A stretch of 44,320 bases of DNA from Comamonadaceae bacterium (GTDB lineage: Bacteria; Pseudomonadota; Gammaproteobacteria; Burkholderiales; Burkholderiaceae_C), in the NCBI GenBank assembly GCA_947475685.1, contig CANJNC010000025.1, positions 1-44,320 on the forward strand, in the 5' to 3' direction. How positions within the stretch are numbered: position 1 is the stretch's first letter; each line of letters begins with the position of its first letter. Under the pieces are notes generated by a model, which worked only from the letters and a program-made list of their open reading frames with translations, did no database searches and was not told the origin of the DNA. Below, one piece after another: positions 17,166-25,167 of this stretch. A program made the translations under genes and the position numbers.

Positions 17166-17921
17166 TCAGTGTCTAATTTGTTTCAAAATATCCAGCTTCA
17201 TTTGATTAAACGCTGGACTTGCGGTGAGCTCAACACTTCTGGGGCGTTCAAACTGCACGCCGATTTTGGCTTGAATGCGCCCAGGTCTAGCCGACATCAC
17301 GTAAATCGTATCGGCCAAGAAAATGGCCTCATCGATGTCGTGGGTCACAAAGACGATGGTGGGTTTGATTTTTTGCCAAACAGACAACAACAACTCTTGC
17401 ATGCTTAGGCGCGTCTGTGCATCCAATGCACCAAAGGGCTCATCCATTAGCAAGACCTTGGAGCCCATGGTCAAGATGCGCGCGATGCCCACGCGTTGGC
17501 GCATGCCGCCCGAGAGTTGAATGGGCAAATGGTCTTTGAAATTCTCTAAGCCTACGATCAAGAGCATCTCGTGAGCGCGCGCTTCGTAGTCTTTTTTATC
17601 TCGGCCTTGCGTTTTGGGTCCAAAAATGACATTGTCCCAAACACTCAACCAAGGAAACAACGCTGCCTCTTGAAAGACCACGCCCCGGTCCGGCCCGGGC
17701 TTTGATACCTTTTGTCCATCCACCAAAACCGTGCCTGAGGAGGGGGTTTCAAAGCCAGCAATCAAATTCAAGAGCGTAGATTTGCCACAACCTGAAGGCC
17801 CCAAGAGCGCAATGAATTCACCCGACTGCACTTGAATGTCGACTTGATCGAGCGCCAAAACGGTGCCCGAGCTCGTGTAAGTTTTCGAGAGTTGATTGAT
17901 CTCAATGGCAAGGTGGTTCAT
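17166..17921 (-). CDS. ABC transporter ATPase, nitrate/sulfonate/taurine type
   Basis: About 251 residues from the ATG at 17921; an in-frame TTG at 17942 is a less likely start. Walker A GPSGCGKST, Q-loop VVFQEAALFPW, signature LSGGMRQRVGIAR, Walker B VLLMDEPFGALD and the H-loop FVTHDIDEA are all intact. The closest type by motif wording is SsuB/TauB/NrtD, the energising subunit for periplasmic uptake of sulfonates, taurine or related small anions. It follows its permease gene by 52-73 bp and the binding protein before that, the standard order of one transporter. Confidence 0.93.
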   Translation of the reverse strand: MNHLAIEINQLSKTYTSSGTVLALDQVDIQVQSGEFIALLGPSGCGKSTLLNLIAGFETPSSGTVLVDGQKVSKPGPDRGVVFQEAALFPWLSVWDNVIFGPKTQGRDKKDYEARAHEMLLIVGLENFKDHLPIQLSGGMRQRVGIARILTMGSKVLLMDEPFGALDAQTRLSMQELLLSVWQKIKPTIVFVTHDIDEAIFLADTIYVMSARPGRIQAKIGVQFERPRSVELTASPAFNQMKLDILKQIRH

Positions 17922-17994
17922 GTTTGGCAATTTCGCTCTCAAGGTGTGTTAAAAAGTTTAAAGTACCGTCGAATAAAAAAAGAGGTCTTGAAAC

Positions 17995-18786
17995 TCAATA
18001 GTTTTGCAACATTCTCCAGCGCAATACTCTGCTCTCAACAGCAACAATGAGTCGGTCTGAGATAAAACCCATGGCGCCGATAGACACCATGTCGGCCAAG
18101 ACAATGTCCATGCGACCCACGTAATAGGCGTCCCACAGGACGTATCCCAAGCCCGACTTGACAGCCACCATTTCCGACACAATCACTGCGGTCCACGAAA
18201 TTCCTAAACCCACGCGCAAACCCGTAAAAATGGCTGGCATGGCAGAGGGCAAGACCACGCGCCAAAGCAACTGGCTTGGTCGACTGCCCATCATCTCCGC
18301 AGCGCGCACCAAATTCTTGTCCACATCTCGAGCGCCTTGGGTCGTATTGACCACCACGGCATAAAAGCCGCCTAGAAAAATCAAAAATATACTCCCCACA
18401 TCGCGAATGCCAAAAAGGGCAATCGAAAAGGGCAACCAGGCCGTGATCGGGATGGGCCGGAGGCTTTGGATCATGGGGTCAAGCAGTTTAGACACCCATT
18501 TGCTCCACCCAATCAACAAGCCCAAAGGGATGCCCAAGAAGGCAGCCCAAAAGAAACCTTGGACCACCCTTGAACCCGAATACGTCACGTTGGCAACCCA
18601 GGTGCCCAAATAAGGATTCAGCCCAAGACCTGCTTGCCCCCAAATCCATCCGGCAAAACCATTCATGACCGCAACAGGTGTTGGCACAATGCCCGCCATA
18701 TCGGGCTGGCTTGCAGCCATCTGCCACAAGAGCAACACCAATACAGGGACGATCAAGCCAAATAGGATTTGCTGCAGTCTGTGCAT
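17995..18786 (-). CDS. ABC transporter permease, SsuC/TauC type
   Basis: 263 residues with six predicted membrane segments, from IVPVLVLLLWQMAA at the N-terminus. The cytoplasmic coupling (EAA) loop is RAAEMMGSRPSQLLWRVVLP, which contacts the ATPase. It lies 7 bp downstream of the binding-protein gene and just upstream of the ATPase gene. As a homodimer it would form the translocation pathway. Family assignment is clear from the loop and from the SsuC-like DPMIQSLRPIPITAWLP segment. Confidence 0.93.
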   Translation of the reverse strand: MHRLQQILFGLIVPVLVLLLWQMAASQPDMAGIVPTPVAVMNGFAGWIWGQAGLGLNPYLGTWVANVTYSGSRVVQGFFWAAFLGIPLGLLIGWSKWVSKLLDPMIQSLRPIPITAWLPFSIALFGIRDVGSIFLIFLGGFYAVVVNTTQGARDVDKNLVRAAEMMGSRPSQLLWRVVLPSAMPAIFTGLRVGLGISWTAVIVSEMVAVKSGLGYVLWDAYYVGRMDIVLADMVSIGAMGFISDRLIVAVESRVLRWRMLQNY

Positions 18787-18793
18787 GATTTAT

Positions 18794-19780
18794 TTATTTT
18801 TTAAATTCACGGGCTATGGAGTCGTCATACAACGCACCGGCCTCTTGAACCACGTCCTTTTGAACAATGCCTTGCTTAAATGCGGCATCGGCCAAAAGCT
18901 GAACTTGCTCTTTGCTCAATACACCCCCTAATTTAATCAATTTGGAAGACTCTTTGGTCACATTCAAAGGCAAACCCGTAAATTTGGCATAAGCGTCGGC
19001 AAAAAGATCGTTGTTCTTGGCCATTTGCTCTTCTGCGTTGAGGTAGACCCACATGAAGCGTCGAATGGCCTCTTTCTTAGACGTCAAAGCTTCTCTTGAT
19101 GCGGCCAAAAGCCCAAGCTCTGCACCCACAGACTTGGCTTTGGAGTAATCCATATTTTTTGCAAAATAGGCTTCCCCCTCGGCCACCACTTGAGACTCAA
19201 AGGGCTCCCACAAAGCCATGGCATCGATGTCGCCTCTTTTCATCGCCTGCACGAATGCGGTGCCACCGCCTTGAATGTTGACAGGCGTAAAGCTTGTGTA
19301 AGGCACCCCTTTTTCAACCAAGGTCATGGCCCACTGAAACCAAACTGCTGAGCCAGGTGCAATGCCAATCTTCTTGCCCGCTATGTCCTTCCAGTCGTTG
19401 ATGACGACGCCCTTTTTAACCACCAAGTTCTTGGCTGAACTTGCTACGCCAGTTAGACCAATGAGGTTCTTGCTGCCTTGGGACGCGGCGATGGCCAAGT
19501 CTCCAGGGCCAACCGCTGAGACGTCAACTGAATTGGACAAAAGCGCAGTCCTTGCATCGGCATAGCGAACAAATTCAGCGCGCTTGACTTCAACGTTGAA
19601 CTTTTTGAGATCTTCCTCAAGGTTGAGCATGGGAGCGAGATGGCCCACTTTCACAAATCCAATGGTCAGCGTTTCCTTTTGCGCCAAAGGCTGCGGTGCG
19701 GGCCCAATGGCCAAGGCGGATAAAGCGCTCAGTGATAGAACACTCAATAGACATTTAACAGTAGAAAATTTCTTCATCAT
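18794..19780 (-). CDS. ABC transporter substrate-binding protein, SsuA/TauA type
   Basis: About 328 residues. Two adjacent ATGs are present; the second (19777) has better spacing from GGAG. A signal peptide with core LLSVLSLSALSALAI is followed by KETLTIGFVKVGHLAPML, the typical first strand of NMT1/SsuA-like proteins. LLSNSVDVSAVGPGDLAIAA and WKDIAGKKIGIAPGSA are family landmarks of the ligand cleft. The ligand class (sulfonate, nitrate, nitrile-like heteroaromatic or pyrimidine precursor) cannot be read from sequence. It is the first gene of the ABC trio and follows the crotonase gene by 40 bp. Confidence 0.92.
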   Translation of the reverse strand: MMKKFSTVKCLLSVLSLSALSALAIGPAPQPLAQKETLTIGFVKVGHLAPMLNLEEDLKKFNVEVKRAEFVRYADARTALLSNSVDVSAVGPGDLAIAASQGSKNLIGLTGVASSAKNLVVKKGVVINDWKDIAGKKIGIAPGSAVWFQWAMTLVEKGVPYTSFTPVNIQGGGTAFVQAMKRGDIDAMALWEPFESQVVAEGEAYFAKNMDYSKAKSVGAELGLLAASREALTSKKEAIRRFMWVYLNAEEQMAKNNDLFADAYAKFTGLPLNVTKESSKLIKLGGVLSKEQVQLLADAAFKQGIVQKDVVQEAGALYDDSIAREFKK

Positions 19781-19820
19781 TGCTCCAAAAATAAAAAATT
19801 GAACACCTTACGCTCAACAC

Positions 19821-20642
19821 TCATTGCCCCACAAAAAGCGGACTTCTCTTTTCAGCAAAGGCCGCTCGCCCTTCCAAATAATCCTTGGACTTAAAGCAGT
19901 TTTTAACCGCCTCATCCACCGCTTTGACCTCAGCAGGATCAGCCCCATTCAAAGCTGCATTGAAAGCCATTTTTGCAGCCTTGATCGTCAAAGGTGCATT
20001 TTGAGAGATCAAGATGGCAGTTTCATGCGCTTGAGCAAATACATCGACCTCTATGCCATTTAATAGGCCCAAGGCAAGGGCCTGATGGGCATCATAGACT
20101 TTTGCAGTATAAAAAACCTCACTGGCCTTGGCTTGACCGAGGATGGCCATCATTCTTTTCACACCCCCAAAGGCGTACCCAAGGCCCAGTCTAGCTGCAG
20201 GCATTCTAAACTTTGCACTCTCAGAGGCGAAACGCAAGTCACATGCCAAGGCCAGACCCAAGCCTCCTCCATAACAAATGCCACTGATGGCAGCAATCAC
20301 TGGAGACGCGAACTTGGCCAAGGCGACCTGTGCCCTAGATACCGCTTGGTCGTAGTTGGCCACTTGTGCGGGATCATTTCTTTGCTCCCCAAACTCTGAG
20401 ATGTCCGCTCCTGAGACAAAGGCCCGCTCTCCATCCCCTCGCAAAACAAGCGCACGGACTTGGCCATCCTTATTGAGCTCCTCTAGCAAATCCCCAAGCT
20501 TTAACCACATGGACAAGGACATTGCGTTGAAACGACGTTCATTGGAAAAAGTGATGGTGGCCACATGAGCGTCCATGCTGAGAAAAACATCTCGCTCTGG
20601 CTTGACAAAATTAGACACAGGTTCTTGATGGGTAGTGCTCAT
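19821..20642 (-). CDS. Enoyl-CoA hydratase/isomerase (crotonase) family protein lacking both catalytic Glu
   Basis: 273 residues. The crotonase oxyanion hole is present: SGADISEF (about 77-84) and GICYGGGLGLAL (121-132). The two general acid/base Glu residues of hydratases are gone: the GGGxE position is Gly129, and the PE position in FRMPAARLGLG is Ala149. Hydration of enoyl-CoA is therefore unlikely; oxyanion-hole chemistry such as decarboxylation, thioester hydrolysis, isomerisation or ring opening remains possible. It lies 3 bp downstream of the CoA-transferase gene, so both probably act on the same CoA ester. Confidence 0.92.
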   Translation of the reverse strand: MSTTHQEPVSNFVKPERDVFLSMDAHVATITFSNERRFNAMSLSMWLKLGDLLEELNKDGQVRALVLRGDGERAFVSGADISEFGEQRNDPAQVANYDQAVSRAQVALAKFASPVIAAISGICYGGGLGLALACDLRFASESAKFRMPAARLGLGYAFGGVKRMMAILGQAKASEVFYTAKVYDAHQALALGLLNGIEVDVFAQAHETAILISQNAPLTIKAAKMAFNAALNGADPAEVKAVDEAVKNCFKSKDYLEGRAAFAEKRSPLFVGQ

Positions 20643-20645
20643 GAT

Positions 20646-21842
20646 TTAAACGCATTGGTCCTCGTGAAATTGATGAATCTGGGCCTCGGTGTAACCAACC
20701 TCTTTGAGCACTTCGTCGGTGTGCTCACCCCAAGCTGGGGCAGGCGCTACGACACGCGCTGGAGTTCTTTGCAATGTGACAGGTTGGGTGATGTAGTGTG
20801 TTTGCTTTCCAGTGGGGCCCTCAAGGCTTGCAACAACGTTCAAGTGTTTGACTTGTTCATCCTCAAACACCTCTGGGACTGAATACACTGGGCCCGCAGG
20901 CACACCCGCGTTATTCAAACCATTGACCCAGTGGTGAACCGTATTGGTTTTGAAAACCAGGGCCAACTCTTTGTTCAAACGCTCTCTGTGTTTCACGCGC
21001 AAAGCTTCGGTTTTAAATTCAGGATCGTCAAGCCACTGAGCTTGGCCCAACAGGTCACACATTTTCACCCAGTTGCCTTCTCCTGAAGCACCCAAATTGA
21101 ACACCCCGTCCAAAGCATCAAACAGTCCCATAGGACTCGAAGTGGGATGGTTGTTGCCAATTTGAACGGGGAGGTCACCTTCATTCAAATACCGGGCCAT
21201 TTGAAAGTCCATCATGGCGATTTGAGCGTGCAACAAAGAAGAATGGACCCATTGTCCACGACCAGAGACCTCACGCTCCAAAAGTGCGGTCAAAATACCC
21301 AAGGCTGCATACAAACCCGCACTCAAATCGGCCACGGCCAGACCCGCCCTCACCGGCCCAGAATCTTGGTGCCCAGTCACGGACATCAGGCCCCCCATGC
21401 CTTGAATAATTTGATCAAATCCTGGTCTCAAGGCATAGGGGCCCGTTTGACCAAATCCGGAAATGCTGGCCAAAATGATCCTCGGGTTGACTTTGGCAAG
21501 TGATTCGTAATCTAGCCCTAATTTAACTTTGACCTCAGGTCGCCAATTTTCCACCACCACATCAGCATCCTTGATCAATCGCATGAGAATTTCTTTGGCC
21601 CCAGGGCGCTTGAGGTTGAGCGTCATTGATCTTTTATTTCGATTGATGTTTTGGAAGTCGCCTCCCTCACGGTTCGAAGCAAACAAGGCCTCATTGGGAT
21701 CGATTCCTTGAGGCGGCTCCACCCGAATCACATCAGCGCCGAAGTCGGTCAGAATGCGCACACAATTGGGGCCGGACCGAACTCTAGAGAGATCGATGAC
21801 GCGAAACCTTGACAATGCGAGTGAAGCTTGTATTTTGGGCAT
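20646..21842 (-). CDS. Class III CoA-transferase (CaiB/BaiF family)
   Basis: 398 residues, the usual family length. N-terminal VIDLSRVRSGPNCVRILTDFG is the conserved CoA-binding start, and EPPQGIDPN follows. The catalytic Asp that forms the acyl-aspartyl anhydride is Asp172 in AVADLSAGLYA. The enzyme would transfer CoA from a donor thioester to a carboxylic acid, activating it for the crotonase and acyl-CoA dehydrogenase encoded downstream. It lies 26 bp after the amidase gene and 3 bp before the crotonase gene, indicating one transcript. Confidence 0.94.
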   Translation of the reverse strand: MPKIQASLALSRFRVIDLSRVRSGPNCVRILTDFGADVIRVEPPQGIDPNEALFASNREGGDFQNINRNKRSMTLNLKRPGAKEILMRLIKDADVVVENWRPEVKVKLGLDYESLAKVNPRIILASISGFGQTGPYALRPGFDQIIQGMGGLMSVTGHQDSGPVRAGLAVADLSAGLYAALGILTALLEREVSGRGQWVHSSLLHAQIAMMDFQMARYLNEGDLPVQIGNNHPTSSPMGLFDALDGVFNLGASGEGNWVKMCDLLGQAQWLDDPEFKTEALRVKHRERLNKELALVFKTNTVHHWVNGLNNAGVPAGPVYSVPEVFEDEQVKHLNVVASLEGPTGKQTHYITQPVTLQRTPARVVAPAPAWGEHTDEVLKEVGYTEAQIHQFHEDQCV

Positions 21843-21868
21843 GGTCTTTTTTTAACTAAAGTAACAAT

Positions 21869-23227
21869 CTAAACAACAGCAGCGAACATGCGGCTGACGC
21901 ATTGAGTTCCAAAGCGCTTGCCAATGAAGGTCTTGGCCCAACGCAAGAGGCTCAATTCCTCAAAGGGCCTACAAAGCACTTGCACACCGATGGGCATGCC
22001 ATTGGAGTCTTGGGCAATGGGCAACCACAGCGAGGGCAGTCCTAAATAATTCACAAAGCCCATGAATCGATGAAGAGAGAGCAACTTTTTTGCATCAAAC
22101 TCAGCATGACCAACTGTCACTTGAACTGCCGTGGGCAACTCGATACCCAAAGCGGGCATCATAAAGAAATCTCGGTCTTTGAGATAATTATCCAAGAATT
22201 GTTTGAGCAATGCACCTCTAGAGGTCAAGGCTTGAATAGACCAAGACTTGGGCTGCACGGCTCCAAGCATGATCATCTCATGCAAGGCTTTGGGACAATT
22301 TGATTTGGCTGAGTCGTCCTGAAGCAGATGGCCATGTGTTTGAAAAACCTGCTGATACAGCATGGTCTCGGCCAGCGCACTCAAATTGGCCTCTTCTTCA
22401 AAATGCTCAGTGATCTGAGCATGTTTAAACGTTTTGACACACTCCAGCATTTGAGTGGAAACACTGGAGGCGAGCATCTTTGATGGAAGCCAACAACAAA
22501 GGCGATCCAAGTCTTTGGCCTCTTTTAAAGCGGGGATTTGAATCTTTTGATCGACTGGCTCATGCGTTTTGAGTTGAACCAACACTTGCTCAAGGTCATC
22601 TACACTGCGCGCCAATATACCCACCGTATCCAAATGGGGTGCCAGGGGATAGACCCCCTTGGTGGACAAGAGGCCCATGCTGGTCTTTAGCCCCAGCACA
22701 CCACATGAGGCCGCTGGTATGCGAACGGAACCGGCCGTATCCGTGCCCAGCGAAGCAAAGCAAAGTTCCCGCGCAACCGCCACCGCACTCCCGCTTGAAG
22801 ACCCGCCTACAACACGCTCGGCATTCAAAGGATTGAGACACTCTCCCAAGTATTCATTTTGCGAGGTTGCCCCACATGCCATAGGAGCCATGTGCAATGC
22901 ACCCAAATGGGATGCTCCAGCTTGGTGCAATGCCTCCATACAAATCGATTGATGGGTTGCCGTGGTTGAACGACCATGGCCCAGACCTAGGCCCGCAAAA
23001 CGGTGCTCCAACTCAAAGATGTCTTTGTGTGCGAAAGCCACACCATCAAAAGGTGCATTGGAAGACACACGAGGCCCACGGTCGTCGAAAATATCCACAA
23101 AACCATTTTCAAGTGAAGCATGTTGGCTGAGCCGATTTCGCTGGATCTGAAGGCTTTCTTGGACTGAAAGCTGACCCGCCTTCAATAAGCTTTGAAGCTC
23201 TGAAATGGTGCCCGGTAACTCAGACAC
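21869..23227 (-). CDS. Amidase, amidase-signature family
   Basis: 452 residues starting at a GTG whose GTGTCTGA overlaps the stop of the upstream small gene by 8 bp, a translational-coupling arrangement. The Ser-cisSer-Lys triad is present: Lys68 in FAHKDIF, the cis-Ser in GGSSSGSA (142-149) and the nucleophile Ser167 in GTDTAGSVRIPA. Family members hydrolyse carboxamides, ureas or carbamates. The coupled GatC/AtzG-like partner upstream suggests an AtzE-type two-subunit hydrolase. In the pathway it would release ammonia or an amine early, giving the acid for the CoA-transferase. Confidence 0.93.
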   Translation of the reverse strand: MSELPGTISELQSLLKAGQLSVQESLQIQRNRLSQHASLENGFVDIFDDRGPRVSSNAPFDGVAFAHKDIFELEHRFAGLGLGHGRSTTATHQSICMEALHQAGASHLGALHMAPMACGATSQNEYLGECLNPLNAERVVGGSSSGSAVAVARELCFASLGTDTAGSVRIPAASCGVLGLKTSMGLLSTKGVYPLAPHLDTVGILARSVDDLEQVLVQLKTHEPVDQKIQIPALKEAKDLDRLCCWLPSKMLASSVSTQMLECVKTFKHAQITEHFEEEANLSALAETMLYQQVFQTHGHLLQDDSAKSNCPKALHEMIMLGAVQPKSWSIQALTSRGALLKQFLDNYLKDRDFFMMPALGIELPTAVQVTVGHAEFDAKKLLSLHRFMGFVNYLGLPSLWLPIAQDSNGMPIGVQVLCRPFEELSLLRWAKTFIGKRFGTQCVSRMFAAVV

Positions 23228-23492
23228 GGGTTAAACTTTCTTTGAAATCCATCAAACTTCTTTGGCCGATCTCTTGCAGTTGGGTGTGGGTTATCAAAGG
23301 TCCATCACCCATGAGCTCTTGGACTTGGTTGAGACTGGGGCAAGAGGTTAAGAGGCGCTTGAAAGTTTTGCTCAAACGCTTGATATCGCTCTCAGACAGT
23401 TCAAGATGCGCAAAAGACGAGTCCATAGACTCTTGAACATATTTGCTCAAATCCTCTAAATTGATAAGCTGATCTGGTGTTGGCATTGACAC
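23220..23492 (-). CDS. Small AtzG/GatC-like partner of the amidase
   Basis: 90 residues, all-helical, no signal. The GTG at 23492 has an AGGG six to seven bases upstream; an ATG two codons in is the alternative. The central block, Tyr-Val-x-x-Ser-Met then LELSESDIKRLSKTFKRL, resembles the short helical partners AtzG/HpxX and GatC that wrap around an amidase subunit. The strict coupling (8-bp overlap with the amidase start) supports a structural partnership. This is inference from size, composition and context, not a firm family match. It is the first gene of the minus-strand run. Confidence 0.7.
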   Translation of the reverse strand: MSMPTPDQLINLEDLSKYVQESMDSSFAHLELSESDIKRLSKTFKRLLTSCPSLNQVQELMGDGPLITHTQLQEIGQRSLMDFKESLTRV

Positions 23493-23608
23493 TTAAAACC
23501 CTTGAGACAATGAGCCCTAAAAACAAAAGCATGTTGCTTTCAGTGTATCCTATAATTATATTTATAGAACAATCAGATATTTTTATAAAGCAATAATTAA
23601 ACCACTTT
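23493..23608. promoter_or_regulatory. Divergent promoter region with inverted repeat, candidate GntR/FCD operator
   Basis: 116 AT-rich bases between the regulator gene and the first gene of the catabolic run. A perfect 6-bp-arm inverted repeat, CTATAA-ttatat-TTATAG, lies at 23550-23567, about 40 bases before the regulator start and 58 before the catabolic start. The position suits autoregulation and control of the minus-strand operon. AT-rich DNA can form such repeats by chance, so confidence is moderate. Confidence 0.45.
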
Positions 23609-24295
23609 ATGCAAGCTGCCAAATCCATTTTTGTCAAAGCGAGTGAAAAAATACACTGGCTCATTGAGCAAGATATCAAAAACGGCGTACTTTTACCAGG
23701 TGACTCCATTGATGAGAGCTCCATCGCGCTTAAGCACAAGGTCTCCCACACCCCGATTCGCGAGGCATTGATCAAACTTCAAGCTCAGGGTTTGATCAGC
23801 AGCTTGCCAAGAGGGGGCATGATTGTTGCCAAAATGAGCCTGCAGCAACTGCTCTCCTTGTGGGAATTGCTCGCTGAGCTAGAGGGCGTTGCTGCGAAAT
23901 TGGCTTGCCAAAGAATGTCCACCTCAGAGCTTTCGGCGCTCAAAGCATTGCACACCAAGAGCGCCCGAATTGTGCAGTCCGAAGATGTCAAGGATTGGCA
24001 AGAGTCAAATCTCTTGTTTCATGAAATCATCTACAAAGCCACGCGAAACCCCTACCTGAGACAAGAAGTGCTCCGCCTGCGAACCGTCACCGGATACTAC
24101 CGCAAACACGCCTTTGGCGCCCTTGGACAAATCAAGACCTCCTACGAGCAGCACGAGGAGATCATCCACGCCATTGAGAGTCGCGACATCTCGCAAGCGT
24201 TTGCTGCCATGAACCACCACATGCTGCCCGCCTCCAACTCCACGGGGCTTACCAACTTCATTATCAATATTCCCCAAGAAAGTTTGGCCGCCTAA
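23609..24295 (+). CDS. GntR-family transcriptional regulator with FCD ligand domain
   Basis: 228 residues. The winged helix-turn-helix occupies about residues 10-75: LLPGDSIDESSIALKHKVSHTPIREAL is the GntR recognition core and PRGGMIV the wing. The C-terminal FadR-type FCD helical domain follows, with the usual metal/ligand His positions in LLFHEIIYK, YEQHEEI and AAMNHHM. FCD regulators generally bind a carboxylate intermediate and release DNA. It is divergent from the long catabolic run, so it is the obvious local regulator of that pathway, probably a repressor relieved by substrate or intermediate. Confidence 0.92.
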   Translation: MQAAKSIFVKASEKIHWLIEQDIKNGVLLPGDSIDESSIALKHKVSHTPIREALIKLQAQGLISSLPRGGMIVAKMSLQQLLSLWELLAELEGVAAKLACQRMSTSELSALKALHTKSARIVQSEDVKDWQESNLLFHEIIYKATRNPYLRQEVLRLRTVTGYYRKHAFGALGQIKTSYEQHEEIIHAIESRDISQAFAAMNHHMLPASNSTGLTNFIINIPQESLAA

Positions 24296-24326
24296 GTTCA
24301 TCGAGAAGCATTCAAGCGCTTTTGAC

Positions 24327-25094
24327 TCATTGTGGCAAAGCAATCACCAAAGAAGACTCCTCAAACATCACCATCGCTTTGGAGCCGATTGAAAGCCCTT
24401 TTGTAGACGCACAAAAGCCAACCACATTGAGCTCTTGTCCGATCGATAATGACACTTCGCCTGCCAAGCCTTTAGCAGGCGCTCTGACTATGCTTGCGAG
24501 CAGCACATTGAATCCCTGTGTCTTTGCAAAGGCAGGCGCCACGCGAACAGCCGTTGCTTTGAAAAGGGCAAGCAAACCCATGCCTTTTTTCAAACCCAAC
24601 AACTGTGCACTCTCCTTGGTGATCAAACCAAAGATCCTCACTCCATTTGACAGCCTCAAGCCCGCGCGAAGCGCTCCATGCTTGGCAGACAAGGAGAACA
24701 GATCGCAAGGCAATTGATTGCGCATGCTGGTTCGAATGTGCAAGCCTTTGAGGGCCGACATGGGGGATTGCTCATTGCCAAATGACTCCATTTTTTTGAA
24801 GGCCTCACTCCTTGCTTTTTGCATGCTGTGAGCGGCTAGCAGTAAATGTTCTCCGGCCAGTGACAAACGAGCGCCTCCCCCGCCAGCGCCCCCAACAAGC
24901 TTGTCCAACAAGGGCACACCGGCCAAGTTGCTTAACGTATCCACCGCCTGCCAAGCCGCTTTGTAGCTCACACCCACTTGCCGTGCGGCTTGTGAGATGG
25001 AGCCAAATTGGCGAATACTTTCAAGAATTTCAATGCGTTTGTCTGTTGTTTCTTCAGACAAGGCGGCTTCATAAAGAGGGCGAGGGGGGTTCAT
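24327..25094 (-). CDS. modE: Molybdate-responsive transcriptional regulator ModE
   Basis: 255 residues, the full ModE architecture. The N-terminal LysR-type winged helix covers about residues 15-100 (ESIRQFGSISQAARQVGVSYKAAWQAVD), and RLSLAGEHLL closes it. Two C-terminal Mop/TOBE molybdate-binding repeats follow: TSMRNQLPC..., with the typical S-x-RNQL start, and LLASIVRAPAKGL... near residue 190. As a dimer with molybdate it represses the molybdate uptake operon. It is divergent from modA with an inverted repeat between (25134-25158), the expected target. It ends 31 bases from the convergent regulator gene. Confidence 0.93.
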   Translation of the reverse strand: MNPPRPLYEAALSEETTDKRIEILESIRQFGSISQAARQVGVSYKAAWQAVDTLSNLAGVPLLDKLVGGAGGGGARLSLAGEHLLLAAHSMQKARSEAFKKMESFGNEQSPMSALKGLHIRTSMRNQLPCDLFSLSAKHGALRAGLRLSNGVRIFGLITKESAQLLGLKKGMGLLALFKATAVRVAPAFAKTQGFNVLLASIVRAPAKGLAGEVSLSIGQELNVVGFCASTKGLSIGSKAMVMFEESSLVIALPQ

Positions 25095-25133
25095 GGCGCA
25101 ACTCCTGTGGGATGAGAGAAAGTTGAGTATACT

Positions 25134-25158
25134 TCGCTATTCTTATTTGGAATAGCGA
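25134..25158. promoter_or_regulatory. Candidate ModE operator
   Basis: Perfect inverted repeat TCGCTATTC-ttatttg-GAATAGCGA with 9-bp arms and a 7-base spacer. It resembles the known ModE box layout (CGcTATa ... TATAaCG half-sites with a 6-8 base spacer). It lies 39 bases from the modE start and 9 bases before the modA start, where a bound repressor would block transcription or its initiation region. Identity of the arms is directly visible; ModE binding is inferred from context. Confidence 0.82.
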
Positions 25159-25167
25159 GTGAGGAAC

